NCBI GenBank assembly: GCA_002493085.1
Contig: DKXQ01000129.1
Location: 1-16,779, forward strand
DNA from: Lachnoclostridium sp. UBA7122
GTDB lineage: Bacteria; Bacillota; Clostridia; Lachnospirales; Lachnospiraceae
Direction of reading: 5' to 3'
Length of the DNA stretch: 16,779 nucleotides
Shown: one piece after another, positions 7,387-15,144 of the stretch
Numbering within the stretch: position 1 is the first letter of the stretch
How the letters are laid out: every line of letters begins with the position of its first letter
Notes under the pieces: model-generated
Told to the model about the DNA's origin: nothing
Databases searched by the model: none
What the model saw: only the letters and a program-made list of their open reading frames with translations
Translations under genes and position numbers: made by a program

Positions 7387-9492
7387 ATGGATGTAAGCCA
7401 GTATCTTGAGATTTTTATTGATGAAACAAAAGAACATTTGCAGACTTTGAGCGACCAGCTTATGATACTGGAGCAAGAGCCTGAAAACATGGACACTATT
7501 AACGAGATTTTCCGTGCTGCCCACTCATTAAAGGGTATGGCAGGCACAATGGGTTATAAGCGTATGCAGCGTCTGACCCATGATATGGAAAATGTCTTTC
7601 AGGAAATAAGAAGCGGCAATATGACTGTCAAGCCTGAACTTGTGGATGTACTTTTCCGCGGGCTTGATGCACTGGAGGCCTATCTCGCCAATATCCTTGA
7701 GTCATCTGATGAAGGTACAGAGGACAACGAAGAGATAATAAATACGCTTAATGGAATTGCAGATGCAGCAACTGGAAAAGTTAAAGAAGAGCCAGTAAAG
7801 CCAGCGGCTGGAACAGCTAAACAGAGCAGTGTTGCTAAATATGACAGTATACAGGTTTCAGATTATGAGAAAAATACATTTGAAAAAGCAAAAGCACAGA
7901 ATGAAAATATTTTTGGCATAACAGTTTATCTCCAGGAAACCTGCATACTTAAAGCCGCCAGGGTGTTCCTTGTGTTTAAAGCATTAGAAGAACTTGGCGA
8001 AGTTATTAAGTCAGTTCCTGATATACAGGATATTGAAGATGAAAAATTTGACCTTGATTTTTCACTTGTATATTTTACAAAAGAAACTATGGAAAAGGTA
8101 AAGGCTGCTATTGAGAATGTATCTGAGGTACATGAAGTAATTATTGGGCCATTTAGCTTTGATGACACATCTGGACCAAAAGCAGACGCAGAACCAAAAG
8201 CCAGCATGCCTAAAGAGCCAGAGCCAAAACCAGCTGCAAAACCAGCCACAGCAAAGCCAGCCGCTGCACAGGCAGCCACAAAACCGGCCGCTGCAAAACA
8301 GGCAAACTCAAAGAAACAGGCAAAACCTGCTGTTGGCCGTACAGTCCGTGTAGATATTGAAAAACTAGATGTTCTTATGAATCTTGTCAGCGAGCTTATT
8401 ATAGCAAAGAATGGCCTTGTTTCCATTAATTCTGCAGAAAGCGATGTAAAAAATGATGCAGCAGCGTTTAATGAGCAGATTGAATATCTTGAAAGTGTAA
8501 CTACAAACCTTCACGAATCTGTCATGAAGGTGAGGATGGTGCCTATTGAAAGTGTAGTAAGCCGTTTTCCACGCATGATAAGGGACTTAAGCAAGAAGCT
8601 TGGCAAGAAGATGGAACTACATATGACTGGTGAAGAGACAGAGCTTGACCGTACAGTTATTGATGAAATCGGAGACCCGTTACAGCATCTTTTAAGAAAT
8701 TCAGCAGACCACGGCCTGGAAGCTAATGATGAACGTATTGCATTAGGCAAAGAAGAAGTTGGCAATATTTATCTTGATGCATACCAGGATGGCAATAATG
8801 TCAATATAGAAGTACGTGATGATGGCGCTGGCATCAATATTGAAAAAGTAAAGAATAAAGCTATTGAAAAAGGCACTCTGACTGCTGAACAGGCTGACCA
8901 TATGACTGACAAGGAAATTATTGATCTTTTGTTCAGGCCTAGCTTTTCTACAGCAGAACAAGTTACTGATGTATCAGGCCGTGGTGTAGGGCTGGATGTT
9001 GTCAAAACTAAGATTGAGGGGCTTGGAGGCAATATTGAGTGTAAAACCGTTTTAGGAGAAGGCAGCAGCTTTATAATAAGGCTTCCGCTTACACTTGCCA
9101 TTATACAGGCGCTTATGGTTGAACTTGGACCTGAAAAATATGCTATACCACTGGGAAGCATTGAAACTATAGAAGATGTAATGGTGACAGATATTAAATC
9201 TGTACAGACTAAAGAAGTCATTAATCTCAGGGGAACAGTGATACCACTTATACGCCTTGACCAGATTCTTGATATTGAAGCAGGTGGTGAAGACGTTGAC
9301 ATACTTACAGTTGTAATTGTCAAGAAAGGTGACAGGCTTGCAGGGCTTGTTGTAGACAATCTTATCGGACAGCAGGAAATAGTTATCAAATCCATTGGAA
9401 GTTATATTAACTGCAGCAAGATGATAGGCGGTGCTACAATTCTTGGAGATGGTGAGATTGCTTTAATTCTTGAAGTAAATGCACTGGTATAA
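7387..9492 (+). CDS. cheA: Chemotaxis histidine kinase CheA
   Basis: CheA is the cytoplasmic kinase that phosphorylates CheY and CheB under chemoreceptor control. The 701-aa product has all five domains. P1 (1-125) has the phospho-accepting H46 in AAHSLKG. P2 (about 172-258) is the response-regulator docking domain. A linker at about 262-315 is made of Lys-Pro-Ala repeats. P3 (about 318-398) is the dimerisation helix pair. In P4 the N box NSADHG is at 438-443, the G1 box DDGAGI at 478-483, the F box FRPSFST at 516-522 and the G2 box GRGVGLDVV at 531-539. P5 (about 568-701) is CheW-like. It begins at the base after the cheB stop, using a GGGGGTG sequence inside the cheB end. Complete, with no missing catalytic residue. 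Confidence 0.97.
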   Translation: MDVSQYLEIFIDETKEHLQTLSDQLMILEQEPENMDTINEIFRAAHSLKGMAGTMGYKRMQRLTHDMENVFQEIRSGNMTVKPELVDVLFRGLDALEAYLANILESSDEGTEDNEEIINTLNGIADAATGKVKEEPVKPAAGTAKQSSVAKYDSIQVSDYEKNTFEKAKAQNENIFGITVYLQETCILKAARVFLVFKALEELGEVIKSVPDIQDIEDEKFDLDFSLVYFTKETMEKVKAAIENVSEVHEVIIGPFSFDDTSGPKADAEPKASMPKEPEPKPAAKPATAKPAAAQAATKPAAAKQANSKKQAKPAVGRTVRVDIEKLDVLMNLVSELIIAKNGLVSINSAESDVKNDAAAFNEQIEYLESVTTNLHESVMKVRMVPIESVVSRFPRMIRDLSKKLGKKMELHMTGEETELDRTVIDEIGDPLQHLLRNSADHGLEANDERIALGKEEVGNIYLDAYQDGNNVNIEVRDDGAGINIEKVKNKAIEKGTLTAEQADHMTDKEIIDLLFRPSFSTAEQVTDVSGRGVGLDVVKTKIEGLGGNIECKTVLGEGSSFIIRLPLTLAIIQALMVELGPEKYAIPLGSIETIEDVMVTDIKSVQTKEVINLRGTVIPLIRLDQILDIEAGGEDVDILTVVIVKKGDRLAGLVVDNLIGQQEIVIKSIGSYINCSKMIGGATILGDGEIALILEVNALV

Positions 9493-9506
9493 GGGAGGCA
9501 GAAGTA

Positions 9507-9992
9507 ATGGAAGATATACATGGCGCACATAATTTTGGCATAGCCGAAGGCAAGCAGTATATAGTTGTCTGCCTTGGGACAGAACAGTATGGAATAGATA
9601 TAAAATATGTCGACAATATTGTAAGAAACCAGAGGATAACAAGAGTACCAAAAGCACAGCACTATTTTAAAGGTGTTATAAACCTGCGTGGAGAGATTAT
9701 ACCTGTAATGAGCCTCCGCTTAAAATTTGGTCTTGAACCTGATGAATTTACTAATGCAACGCGTATTATTATAATAAAACTTGAACCGCAGTCTGCAATA
9801 GGAATAATTGTGGATGAAGTAAAAGAAGTTGTCACATTAAATGGCAATTCAATAGACAAAGCAAGTTCATCAGACCCATCAGACCCTCTGATCCAGTATT
9901 TAAGCGGAGTAGGAAAGCACAATGATGGTTTAATTTCCTTACTTAATATTTCAGCTGTAATTGTAGGCAGGGAAGGTAAAGATACCGTATAA
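9507..9992 (+). CDS. cheW: Chemotaxis coupling protein CheW
   Basis: CheW bridges chemoreceptors and the P5 domain of CheA in the signalling array. The 161-aa product is a single CheW domain (about 18-157). It shows the family's central motif GVINLRGEIIPVMSLR at about 56-71 and the pattern IGIIVDEVKEVV at about 97-108. The ATG at 9507 is preceded by GGGAGG at 9493-9498, directly after the cheA stop. Length fits the family (about 150-170). There is no receiver domain, so it is CheW and not CheV. The position between cheA and cheC is the usual one for this operon type. Confidence 0.96.
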   Translation: MEDIHGAHNFGIAEGKQYIVVCLGTEQYGIDIKYVDNIVRNQRITRVPKAQHYFKGVINLRGEIIPVMSLRLKFGLEPDEFTNATRIIIIKLEPQSAIGIIVDEVKEVVTLNGNSIDKASSSDPSDPLIQYLSGVGKHNDGLISLLNISAVIVGREGKDTV

Positions 9993-10021
9993 GATCCATT
10001 TTAAGGATAGAGGTGATTTGT

Positions 10022-10639
10022 ATGCAGAATCAGAATACTGAAATTTTAGAACTGGATATCCTGAAAGAAATAGGCAATATTGGCGCAGGCAATGCAACTA
10101 CTGCATTATCACAGCTTATTAATGCACGTATTGACATGAATATTCCAAAAGTTGCAGTTTTGCCTTTCCATGAGCTTGCGGAGATAATCGGTGGGGCAGA
10201 GACCCTGGTTGCAGGAATTTTACTTTCCTTAGAAGGTGATGTGGACGGAATGATGCTGTTTGTACTTAGAACAACAGCCGCCCATATGCTTGTCAACCAG
10301 CTTATGGGCTGTGGCCAGCCACCATCTCCTGAAACGGGCGGATTTAATGAAATAGAAGAATCTGCATTAAAAGAAATTGGAAATATTATTACAGGTTCAT
10401 ATTTATCATCTATTTCTTCACTTACTAATATGCTTATTATTTCGTCTGTACCATATCTCGCAGTGGATATGGCAGGAGCCATTTTGAGTGTTCCGGCAAT
10501 TGAATTTGGTAAGATGGGCGATGAAGCATTATTAATTGAATCTCAGTTTAAAGACATGGATGTAGATATAAGTGGCTATTTTATACTTATACCAACCATG
10601 GAGTCATATAAACGTATGCTTCGTTCACTAGGAATATAA
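10022..10639 (+). CDS. cheC: CheY-P phosphatase CheC
   Basis: CheC dephosphorylates CheY-P and binds CheD, forming a feedback loop in chemotaxis systems that lack CheZ. The 205-aa product has two copies of the phosphatase motif (D/S)xxxExxN. The first is D12-E16-N19 in LDILKEIGNIGAGN. The second is S114-E118-N121 in SALKEIGNI. Both sites look intact, as in Bacillus and Thermotoga CheC. The ATG at 10022 is preceded by AGAGGTG at 10009-10015 with a 6-nt gap. An in-frame GTG at 10013 falls inside that sequence and is rejected. Close relatives FliY and CheX are less likely: there is no FliN-type C-terminal domain, and cheD follows directly. Confidence 0.94.
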   Translation: MQNQNTEILELDILKEIGNIGAGNATTALSQLINARIDMNIPKVAVLPFHELAEIIGGAETLVAGILLSLEGDVDGMMLFVLRTTAAHMLVNQLMGCGQPPSPETGGFNEIEESALKEIGNIITGSYLSSISSLTNMLIISSVPYLAVDMAGAILSVPAIEFGKMGDEALLIESQFKDMDVDISGYFILIPTMESYKRMLRSLGI

Positions 10640-10675
10640 TAGAAAGTCTGAGTATAGGGGTATAGGTGATGACAA

Positions 10676-11161
10676 ATGGCAAATATGATTAAAGTTGGTA
10701 TGGCAGATTTAAATATATGCCGTGCACCAGATGCAATAACTACACTTGGGCTTGGCTCTTGTGTAGGAGTCGCTTTATATGATAAAAACACAAAAATTGC
10801 TGGTCTGGTACATATAATGCTTCCAAATAGCAAAGAAGTAAGACAGAACCAGAACAAGGCTAAATTTGCCGATACAGGGATAGATTTATTAATACAGATG
10901 CTTATAAAAGCAGGTGCAAGGAGGTCAGCCCTTACAGCTAAGATAGCAGGCGGGGCACAGATGTTTGCATTTACTTCTAATAATGATATGCTCAAGGTTG
11001 GGCAAAGAAATGTAATAGCTGTTAAAACAAAACTAAATTCTCTTGGGATACGTATACTAGCTGAGGACACAGGACTTAACTTTGGACGTACAGTTGAATT
11101 TTACCCCGCAACGGGGGATTTTGTAATAAAAGCGGTAGGAAAATCAATAAAAACTATCTAG
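10676..11161 (+). CDS. cheD: Chemoreceptor glutamine deamidase CheD
   Basis: CheD deamidates glutamines on chemoreceptors and is the partner of CheC. The 161-aa product carries the catalytic triad in the expected spacing: T23 and C29 in TLGLGSCVG, and H46 in GLVHIMLP. The Thr-Cys distance of six and Cys-His distance of 17 match those recalled for Thermotoga CheD. The glycine-rich KIAGGAQMF segment near residue 95 is also family-typical. AGGTG at 10664-10668 lies 7 nt before the ATG. An ATG at 10669 is in another frame and stops after seven codons. The gene follows cheC by 36 nt. Confidence 0.95.
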   Translation: MANMIKVGMADLNICRAPDAITTLGLGSCVGVALYDKNTKIAGLVHIMLPNSKEVRQNQNKAKFADTGIDLLIQMLIKAGARRSALTAKIAGGAQMFAFTSNNDMLKVGQRNVIAVKTKLNSLGIRILAEDTGLNFGRTVEFYPATGDFVIKAVGKSIKTI

Positions 11162-11191
11162 AGTTTAATTGTTTATGGGAGGGGCTTTTTT

Positions 11192-11479
11192 GTGAGAACA
11201 GAATTAATTCCAAAAGTCATCACCCTGCTGGCGGGGGCAGTTGTATGTATTGTATGTATTGTCAGGGATATTGATACATTGTATTCTTTAAAAGCGCTTT
11301 TGGCAACTCTGATAATTTTTTATATAATTGGCTGCATTGCAAAAAGAATAATAGGACGTGTCAAAGACATTAATACGTTTATGAAACGTGCAGAGCCAGA
11401 TACTAAAGAGGGACTAGAAGACATTACTGGAGAAGATATCAGCATATCTTCTGATGGATTTGAAAATAATAATGTGTAG
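11192..11479 (+). CDS. Small two-helix membrane protein between cheD and fliA
   Basis: I do not recognise a named family for this 95-aa protein. It has two hydrophobic segments, about 9-24 (VITLLAGAVVCIVCIV) and 34-51 (ALLATLIIFYIIGCIAKR), separated by a short charged loop RDIDTLYS. A hydrophilic acidic tail (about 58-95) ends DGFENNNV. A basic stretch (KRIIGRVK) after helix two suggests that the tail is cytoplasmic. The start is GTG at 11192, with a strong GGGAGGGG at 11177-11184. In Bacillus subtilis the same slot between cheD and sigD is held by swrB, which has one membrane segment and a different length; the shared position does not prove homology. It was probably kept because of its link to the basal body or fliA expression, but this is inference. 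Confidence 0.8.
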   Translation: MRTELIPKVITLLAGAVVCIVCIVRDIDTLYSLKALLATLIIFYIIGCIAKRIIGRVKDINTFMKRAEPDTKEGLEDITGEDISISSDGFENNNV

Positions 11480-11521
11480 TAATAGCGGATAGTAATATTT
11501 CAGAAAGGATGTAGCTATTCT

Positions 11522-12298
11522 GTGGATGAAAAGAGTAGAAATAGTTTGTGGGAAGAGTATATAAAAACCAGAAGTCCGAAGATAAGGGAAAAACTGATTA
11601 TAGAGTACTCTGGGCTTGTCAAGGTTGTAGCAGGAAGGCTTGGAATGTATCTTGGCTATACTGTTGATTATGATGATTTAACCGGTTATGGCATTTTTGG
11701 ACTTATAGATGCTATTGACAAATTTGAACCTGCAAAAGGCGTTAAATTTGAAACATATGCAAGTCTCCGGATAAGAGGTTCAATCCTTGACCAGATAAGA
11801 AAGATGGACTGGATTCCAAGGACGCTGCGCCAGAAGCAGAAAAAACTTGGCCAGGCCTTGCAGGATTTTGAAGCCAGGAACGGCCGTACAGCGACTAATG
11901 AAGAATTGTCAGAAGAGCTTAATATGCCGCTGGATGAACTGGAAGGCCTTATTAACCAGACACAAGTAGCAAATCTTGTGTCACTTGATGAATATCTTGA
12001 ACAGGGTAGTGAAATAAGGGTTGACACAGGCAATAAACCAAGATTTGAACAGCCTGAGCAGGTTATTGAACGCCAGGAACTTAAACGTATGCTTTCTGAG
12101 GCGATAAACAGCCTTAATGAAAATGAGCAGAAAGTTATTGCATTTTATTATTTTGAAGAACTGACATTAAAGGAAATCAGCAGTATTTTAGGGGTATCAG
12201 AGTCACGTGTTTCACAGTTGCACACAAAATCCCTGAAAAAGATGAAAGAAAAACTTGGAAAAGAAAACATGGGAGTATTCGGGATTTGGAACATATAA
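11522..12298 (+). CDS. fliA: Flagellar sigma factor FliA / SigD (sigma-28 type)
   Basis: This sigma-28-type RNA polymerase subunit directs late flagellar, chemotaxis and often autolysin genes. The 258-aa product fits the FliA/SigD/WhiG family (about 240-260). Region 2 is clear at about 28-98, with core-binding and -10 elements in DDLTGYGIFGLIDAIDKF (51-68) and FETYASLRIRGSILDQIR. Region 3 begins at WIPRTLRQKQKKL (97-109). The region 4 helix-turn-helix is LTLKEISSILGVSESRVSQL at 214-233. The start is GTG at 11522, with AGAAAGG at 11502-11508 some 13 nt before it. An ATG at 11526 is out of frame. No anti-sigma factor (FlgM) gene is in the window. The stop codon lies inside a perfect hairpin at 12290-12329. 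Confidence 0.96.
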   Translation: MDEKSRNSLWEEYIKTRSPKIREKLIIEYSGLVKVVAGRLGMYLGYTVDYDDLTGYGIFGLIDAIDKFEPAKGVKFETYASLRIRGSILDQIRKMDWIPRTLRQKQKKLGQALQDFEARNGRTATNEELSEELNMPLDELEGLINQTQVANLVSLDEYLEQGSEIRVDTGNKPRFEQPEQVIERQELKRMLSEAINSLNENEQKVIAFYYFEELTLKEISSILGVSESRVSQLHTKSLKKMKEKLGKENMGVFGIWNI

Positions 12299-12329
12299 GC
12301 ACAAACATTTTTGTTTGTGCTTATATGTT
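12290..12329 (+). other. 18-bp perfect hairpin over the fliA stop, no U-tract
   Basis: Bases 12290-12307 and 12312-12329 are perfect reverse complements around a TTTT loop. The TAA of fliA (12296-12298) is within the left arm. The stem is AU-rich (about 5 G/C pairs of 18), and the right arm runs into mixed sequence with no run of T. It is therefore not a standard intrinsic terminator. It ends 17 nt before the fapA ribosome binding site. It could be an RNA-stability or processing element, a weak attenuator, or a protein-binding palindrome. The structure is seen; the role is inference. Confidence 0.7.
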
Positions 12330-12360
12330 ACTATAATTACGCTTTTGGGAGGTATGGAAA

Positions 12361-13968
12361 TTGAAGAGAAATGCGTTTTTCCAGCTTGTGCACAGAGCTG
12401 ATGGAATATATCTTAAATCGTATCCCGCTGTTGACGGCGGGCTGCCATTAAAGAGTGATGATATCGTAACATATCTTAATAAAAAGCAGTATGATGAAAT
12501 AGACCTTTCACTGGTGAAACAATTTATAGATGCATCAGCGCAGATGCAGAATGCACTTGTTAAAATTATAGAGGGAACAAGACTGCCAGAGAATGAGTAT
12601 GCACTATTTACAACAGACCCTGATGGATACATGGCGAGGCTCCGGCTTTATCCTCCGTCCAATGATGGCAAACGCCTCACATTAGAAGATTTATTGAGCC
12701 TGGCATCCCAAAGCGGCATCCAATATGGCATTATTGAAAAAAATGCTGAAATGGCTTTGAAAGGAAGGCTTTACTGTACTGATATACTGCTGGCAAGGGC
12801 ACAGATGCCAGTACAGGGGCGCAATGCCAGAATAGAGTATAATTTTGATGCTAATAAAACAAATACACCTGAGATGTCTGAAGATGGAAGCGTTGATTTC
12901 CATAAGCTTGATATGATTGAACGTGTTAAGGAAGGCCAGCTTTTAGCAACACTTACACCAGCAGTACAGGGGACAGAAGGAAAAAGTGTGTTTGGCAGGC
13001 CGCTTAAACCTGCAAAAGTTAAAAATCTGGTATTAAAGCACGGAAAACATGCACATCTGTCAGAAGACCAGCTTGAAATGTATTCAGACGTTTCAGGCAA
13101 TGTTACGCTTGTAAATGACACTGTGTTTGTTTCAAATGTATATGAAGTTCCTGCGGATGTAGGTCCTTCAACAGGTGATATTGATTATGATGGCAGTGTG
13201 GAAATCAAAGGAAACGTCCTTTCAGGCTATACAGTTAAAGCCTCTGGGGATATAACTGTCAACGGTGCTGTCGAAGGTGCTGTCCTTAATGCGGGTGGCA
13301 AAATCGTCCTTAAACGTGGCATACAGGGCATGGGCAAAGGCATTATGCAGGCAGATGGCGATATTATTTCAAATTTCATTGAAAGTTCCAGGATAACCAG
13401 TGGCGGCAAAGTCATATCTGATGCTATTATGCACAGCGATGTTATTGCACATGACAGTATACTTGTACATGGAAAAAGAGGTCTTATCGCAGGTGGCAAA
13501 GCCAGGTCTGAGATACAGATAGAAACAAAAACAGCTGGTTCTGCAATGGGGACACAGACAGAACTTGAAGTAGGGTATGACCCCGCTATAATTGATAATT
13601 ACCATTTAATTGAAAAAAATATTTCTTCATTAAGTGAAGAAAAAGAAAAAATAGAACAGAATATACAAATATTGAAAAAGCGTCTTCAGACTAAGGGAAA
13701 ACTTAGTGAGGATAAAATGAAGATACTTAAGCAGAATAGTATAAAGATGAAAGAAATTGATGAAAAGATAGAGAAATATACATTAGAATATGAACAGCTT
13801 GAGCAGGAACTGGAAAAAATGTCAGGCGGTGGGAAAATAGTAGTCGATGGTACAGCATATCCTGGTGTAAAATTAACTATATCAAATGTTGTAACCTATA
13901 TACATACTGAAACACAACACAGTGCTTTTGTGCGTGAGGGTGCTGATATCCGTATCAGAAGTATATAA
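12361..13968 (+). CDS. FapA/DUF342-family protein (polymer-forming beta-helix)
   Basis: The 535-aa product resembles the DUF342/FapA family, often found next to flagellar and chemotaxis genes in Firmicutes and proteobacteria. A Vibrio member (FapA, flagellar assembly protein A) has been linked to motility. Residues 1-175 are a variable N-terminal part. The family core (about 180-405) includes the phrase VPADVGPSTGDIDYDGSVEI and then repeating short strands with glycine turns, typical of a right-handed beta-helix. Residues about 410-490 are a long coiled coil rich in Lys and Glu. The last strands (GGGKIVVDGTAYPGVKLTI) close the helix. The start is TTG at 12361, with GGGAGG at 12347-12352; an ATG at 12354 is out of frame. 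There is no signal peptide or membrane segment, so it is cytoplasmic. The biochemical function is unknown. Confidence 0.85.
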   Translation: MKRNAFFQLVHRADGIYLKSYPAVDGGLPLKSDDIVTYLNKKQYDEIDLSLVKQFIDASAQMQNALVKIIEGTRLPENEYALFTTDPDGYMARLRLYPPSNDGKRLTLEDLLSLASQSGIQYGIIEKNAEMALKGRLYCTDILLARAQMPVQGRNARIEYNFDANKTNTPEMSEDGSVDFHKLDMIERVKEGQLLATLTPAVQGTEGKSVFGRPLKPAKVKNLVLKHGKHAHLSEDQLEMYSDVSGNVTLVNDTVFVSNVYEVPADVGPSTGDIDYDGSVEIKGNVLSGYTVKASGDITVNGAVEGAVLNAGGKIVLKRGIQGMGKGIMQADGDIISNFIESSRITSGGKVISDAIMHSDVIAHDSILVHGKRGLIAGGKARSEIQIETKTAGSAMGTQTELEVGYDPAIIDNYHLIEKNISSLSEEKEKIEQNIQILKKRLQTKGKLSEDKMKILKQNSIKMKEIDEKIEKYTLEYEQLEQELEKMSGGGKIVVDGTAYPGVKLTISNVVTYIHTETQHSAFVREGADIRIRSI

Positions 13969-13991
13969 GCCAGAAGAAGGGAGAGGTTCTT

Positions 13992-14318
13992 ATGTCGCTG
14001 ACAATAGATTATATTGCAATGCCTCCAAAATCCCAGGAAGTGTCGCAGATACAGACAGGGGAGCAGACACGTATTAACCAGGAACAGCAGGAAGTGGCAA
14101 TGCAATTCCAGAATGAAGTAAAACAACAGTCTGAAACAACTGTGCGCCGCCGTGATGTCGACAATGACGAATTAAAAAATGAAGAGCGCAGGAATGGCAA
14201 AAAGAAGAAGAAAAAGACACAAGTAAAAAAGACTGCAGACAATAGCGGGGATGAAAAAGAAAAAGAACAGGATGCTGTAAACCCGCTTTCCGGCAGACGC
14301 TTTGATATCAGGATTTAA
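13992..14318 (+). CDS. Small, Lys/Glu/Gln-rich protein, function unknown
   Basis: This 108-aa product has no domain that I recognise. It begins MSLTIDYIAMPPKSQEVSQI. It is rich in Gln/Glu to about residue 50, then in Arg/Asp/Glu, with a run of lysines (KKKKKK) near 70-75. It ends with a short hydrophobic/basic tail, GRRFDIRI. It is probably disordered or partly helical and may bind nucleic acid or acidic partners, but that is a guess from composition. The coding call rests on a good ribosome binding site (AGGGAGAGG at 13978-13986, 5 nt before the ATG), an uninterrupted frame between two clear operon genes, and 23-33 nt gaps. It is possibly a small accessory of the FapA gene before it. Confidence 0.75.
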   Translation: MSLTIDYIAMPPKSQEVSQIQTGEQTRINQEQQEVAMQFQNEVKQQSETTVRRRDVDNDELKNEERRNGKKKKKKTQVKKTADNSGDEKEKEQDAVNPLSGRRFDIRI

Positions 14319-14351
14319 ATATTTGTATAATTATATGAATGGAGATATATA

Positions 14352-15113
14352 ATGGCAGTTTTAGAAGTAATAATGCTTGTAATCGGGCTTGGCGCAGTAT
14401 TTTTAAGTTTCAGGGCATCAGATGGCAATTCTGGTACTGGCAAAGAAGAGCCAGACAGGGAAAAACTGAAAGATATTTCACAGGAAATTAAAGAAGCTTT
14501 AGAAAAATTTGATAATGATTTACAAGAAAAAACAGAACAAATTATAAATAATACAGATGATAAGCTTAGTACAATGTTAAATGAAAAAATAATGGGACTT
14601 AGTGAGTATTCACAGCAGATTTTAGACAAAATGGAAAATAACCATTCAGAGACAGTATTTTTATATGACATGCTGAATGAAAAAGAAAAAGATATCAAAG
14701 AACTGGTTCATGAGGCAGATGTTACAAAAGCTGAAATCAGGGATGAACTTGCAAGCCAGTACCAGGAGTTTAAAAAGAATATGCCAGCCCAGGATAGCAA
14801 AGTACCAGATGACGGCATACCAGATGAATTATTATACAACAATAGCAGTGGCCATACAGTAATGTATGACGAAGAAATTGCAAAAATTGAAGAGCAGGAG
14901 CATCACGAAAAAGCTGTGCGCAGGTTCTATGACAATATGGGCATAAGTGGCATAAATGCAGCAGCTATTGAAGCTGGAATTGAGCATGTTGACCACAGTG
15001 ATGAGATAATTGAACTGTATAATAAAGGCCATTCTATCCTTGATATATCTAAGATGCTTGAAATAGGACAGGGTGAGGCAAAATTTGTAATTGATATGTA
15101 TGAAGCGGGCTGA
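14352..15113 (+). CDS. Membrane-anchored coiled-coil protein with DUF6115/SwrB-like C-terminal helix-turn-helix
   Basis: The 253-aa product has one N-terminal membrane segment (about 2-20, VLEVIMLVIGLGAVFLSF). Residues about 30-145 are a long helical, heptad-like Glu/Lys region. Residues 146-190 are a polar linker. A compact C-terminal piece at about 215-251 reads DEIIELYNKGHSILDISKML followed by EIGQGEAKFVIDMY. This last piece has the pattern of the small helix-turn-helix-like motif (DUF6115/DUF2802 type) at the end of several motility-operon membrane proteins in Firmicutes, including possibly SwrB of Bacillus, a factor promoting basal-body assembly and SigD activity. The topology (one membrane anchor, cytoplasmic coil, C-terminal motif) agrees. 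The start is ATG 14352 with GGAGA at 14341-14345. Family naming is from memory; the SwrB relation is inference. Confidence 0.75.
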   Translation: MAVLEVIMLVIGLGAVFLSFRASDGNSGTGKEEPDREKLKDISQEIKEALEKFDNDLQEKTEQIINNTDDKLSTMLNEKIMGLSEYSQQILDKMENNHSETVFLYDMLNEKEKDIKELVHEADVTKAEIRDELASQYQEFKKNMPAQDSKVPDDGIPDELLYNNSSGHTVMYDEEIAKIEEQEHHEKAVRRFYDNMGISGINAAAIEAGIEHVDHSDEIIELYNKGHSILDISKMLEIGQGEAKFVIDMYEAG

Positions 15114-15130
15114 ATTGTGCCAGTCCTGCC

Positions 15131-15136
15131 AGGAGG
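15131..15136 (+). promoter_or_regulatory. Ribosome binding site deciding the MltG-like gene start
   Basis: AGGAGG, the strongest Shine-Dalgarno sequence in the window, lies 8 nt before the ATG at 15145. An in-frame ATG at 15091 would overlap the preceding gene by 23 nt and put a Cys-rich leader before the membrane segment, so 15145 is chosen. Confidence 0.75.
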
Positions 15137-15144
15137 TTTTATTT

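Noticed and set aside
8180..8335. Repetitive CCA/GCA-rich stretch in cheA as a DNA repeat element
   Set aside because: It is in frame and encodes the flexible Lys-Pro-Ala linker between P2 and P3, a common feature of CheA.
10861..10876. TAAA and GCCGATAC inside cheD as a SigD promoter
   Set aside because: The two elements are only about 4 nt apart instead of about 15, and they lie within conserved coding sequence.
11466..11492. Possible SigD promoter before fliA (GCGGATAG at 11485)
   Set aside because: The -10 element matches in part, but no TAAA-type -35 lies at the correct distance upstream.
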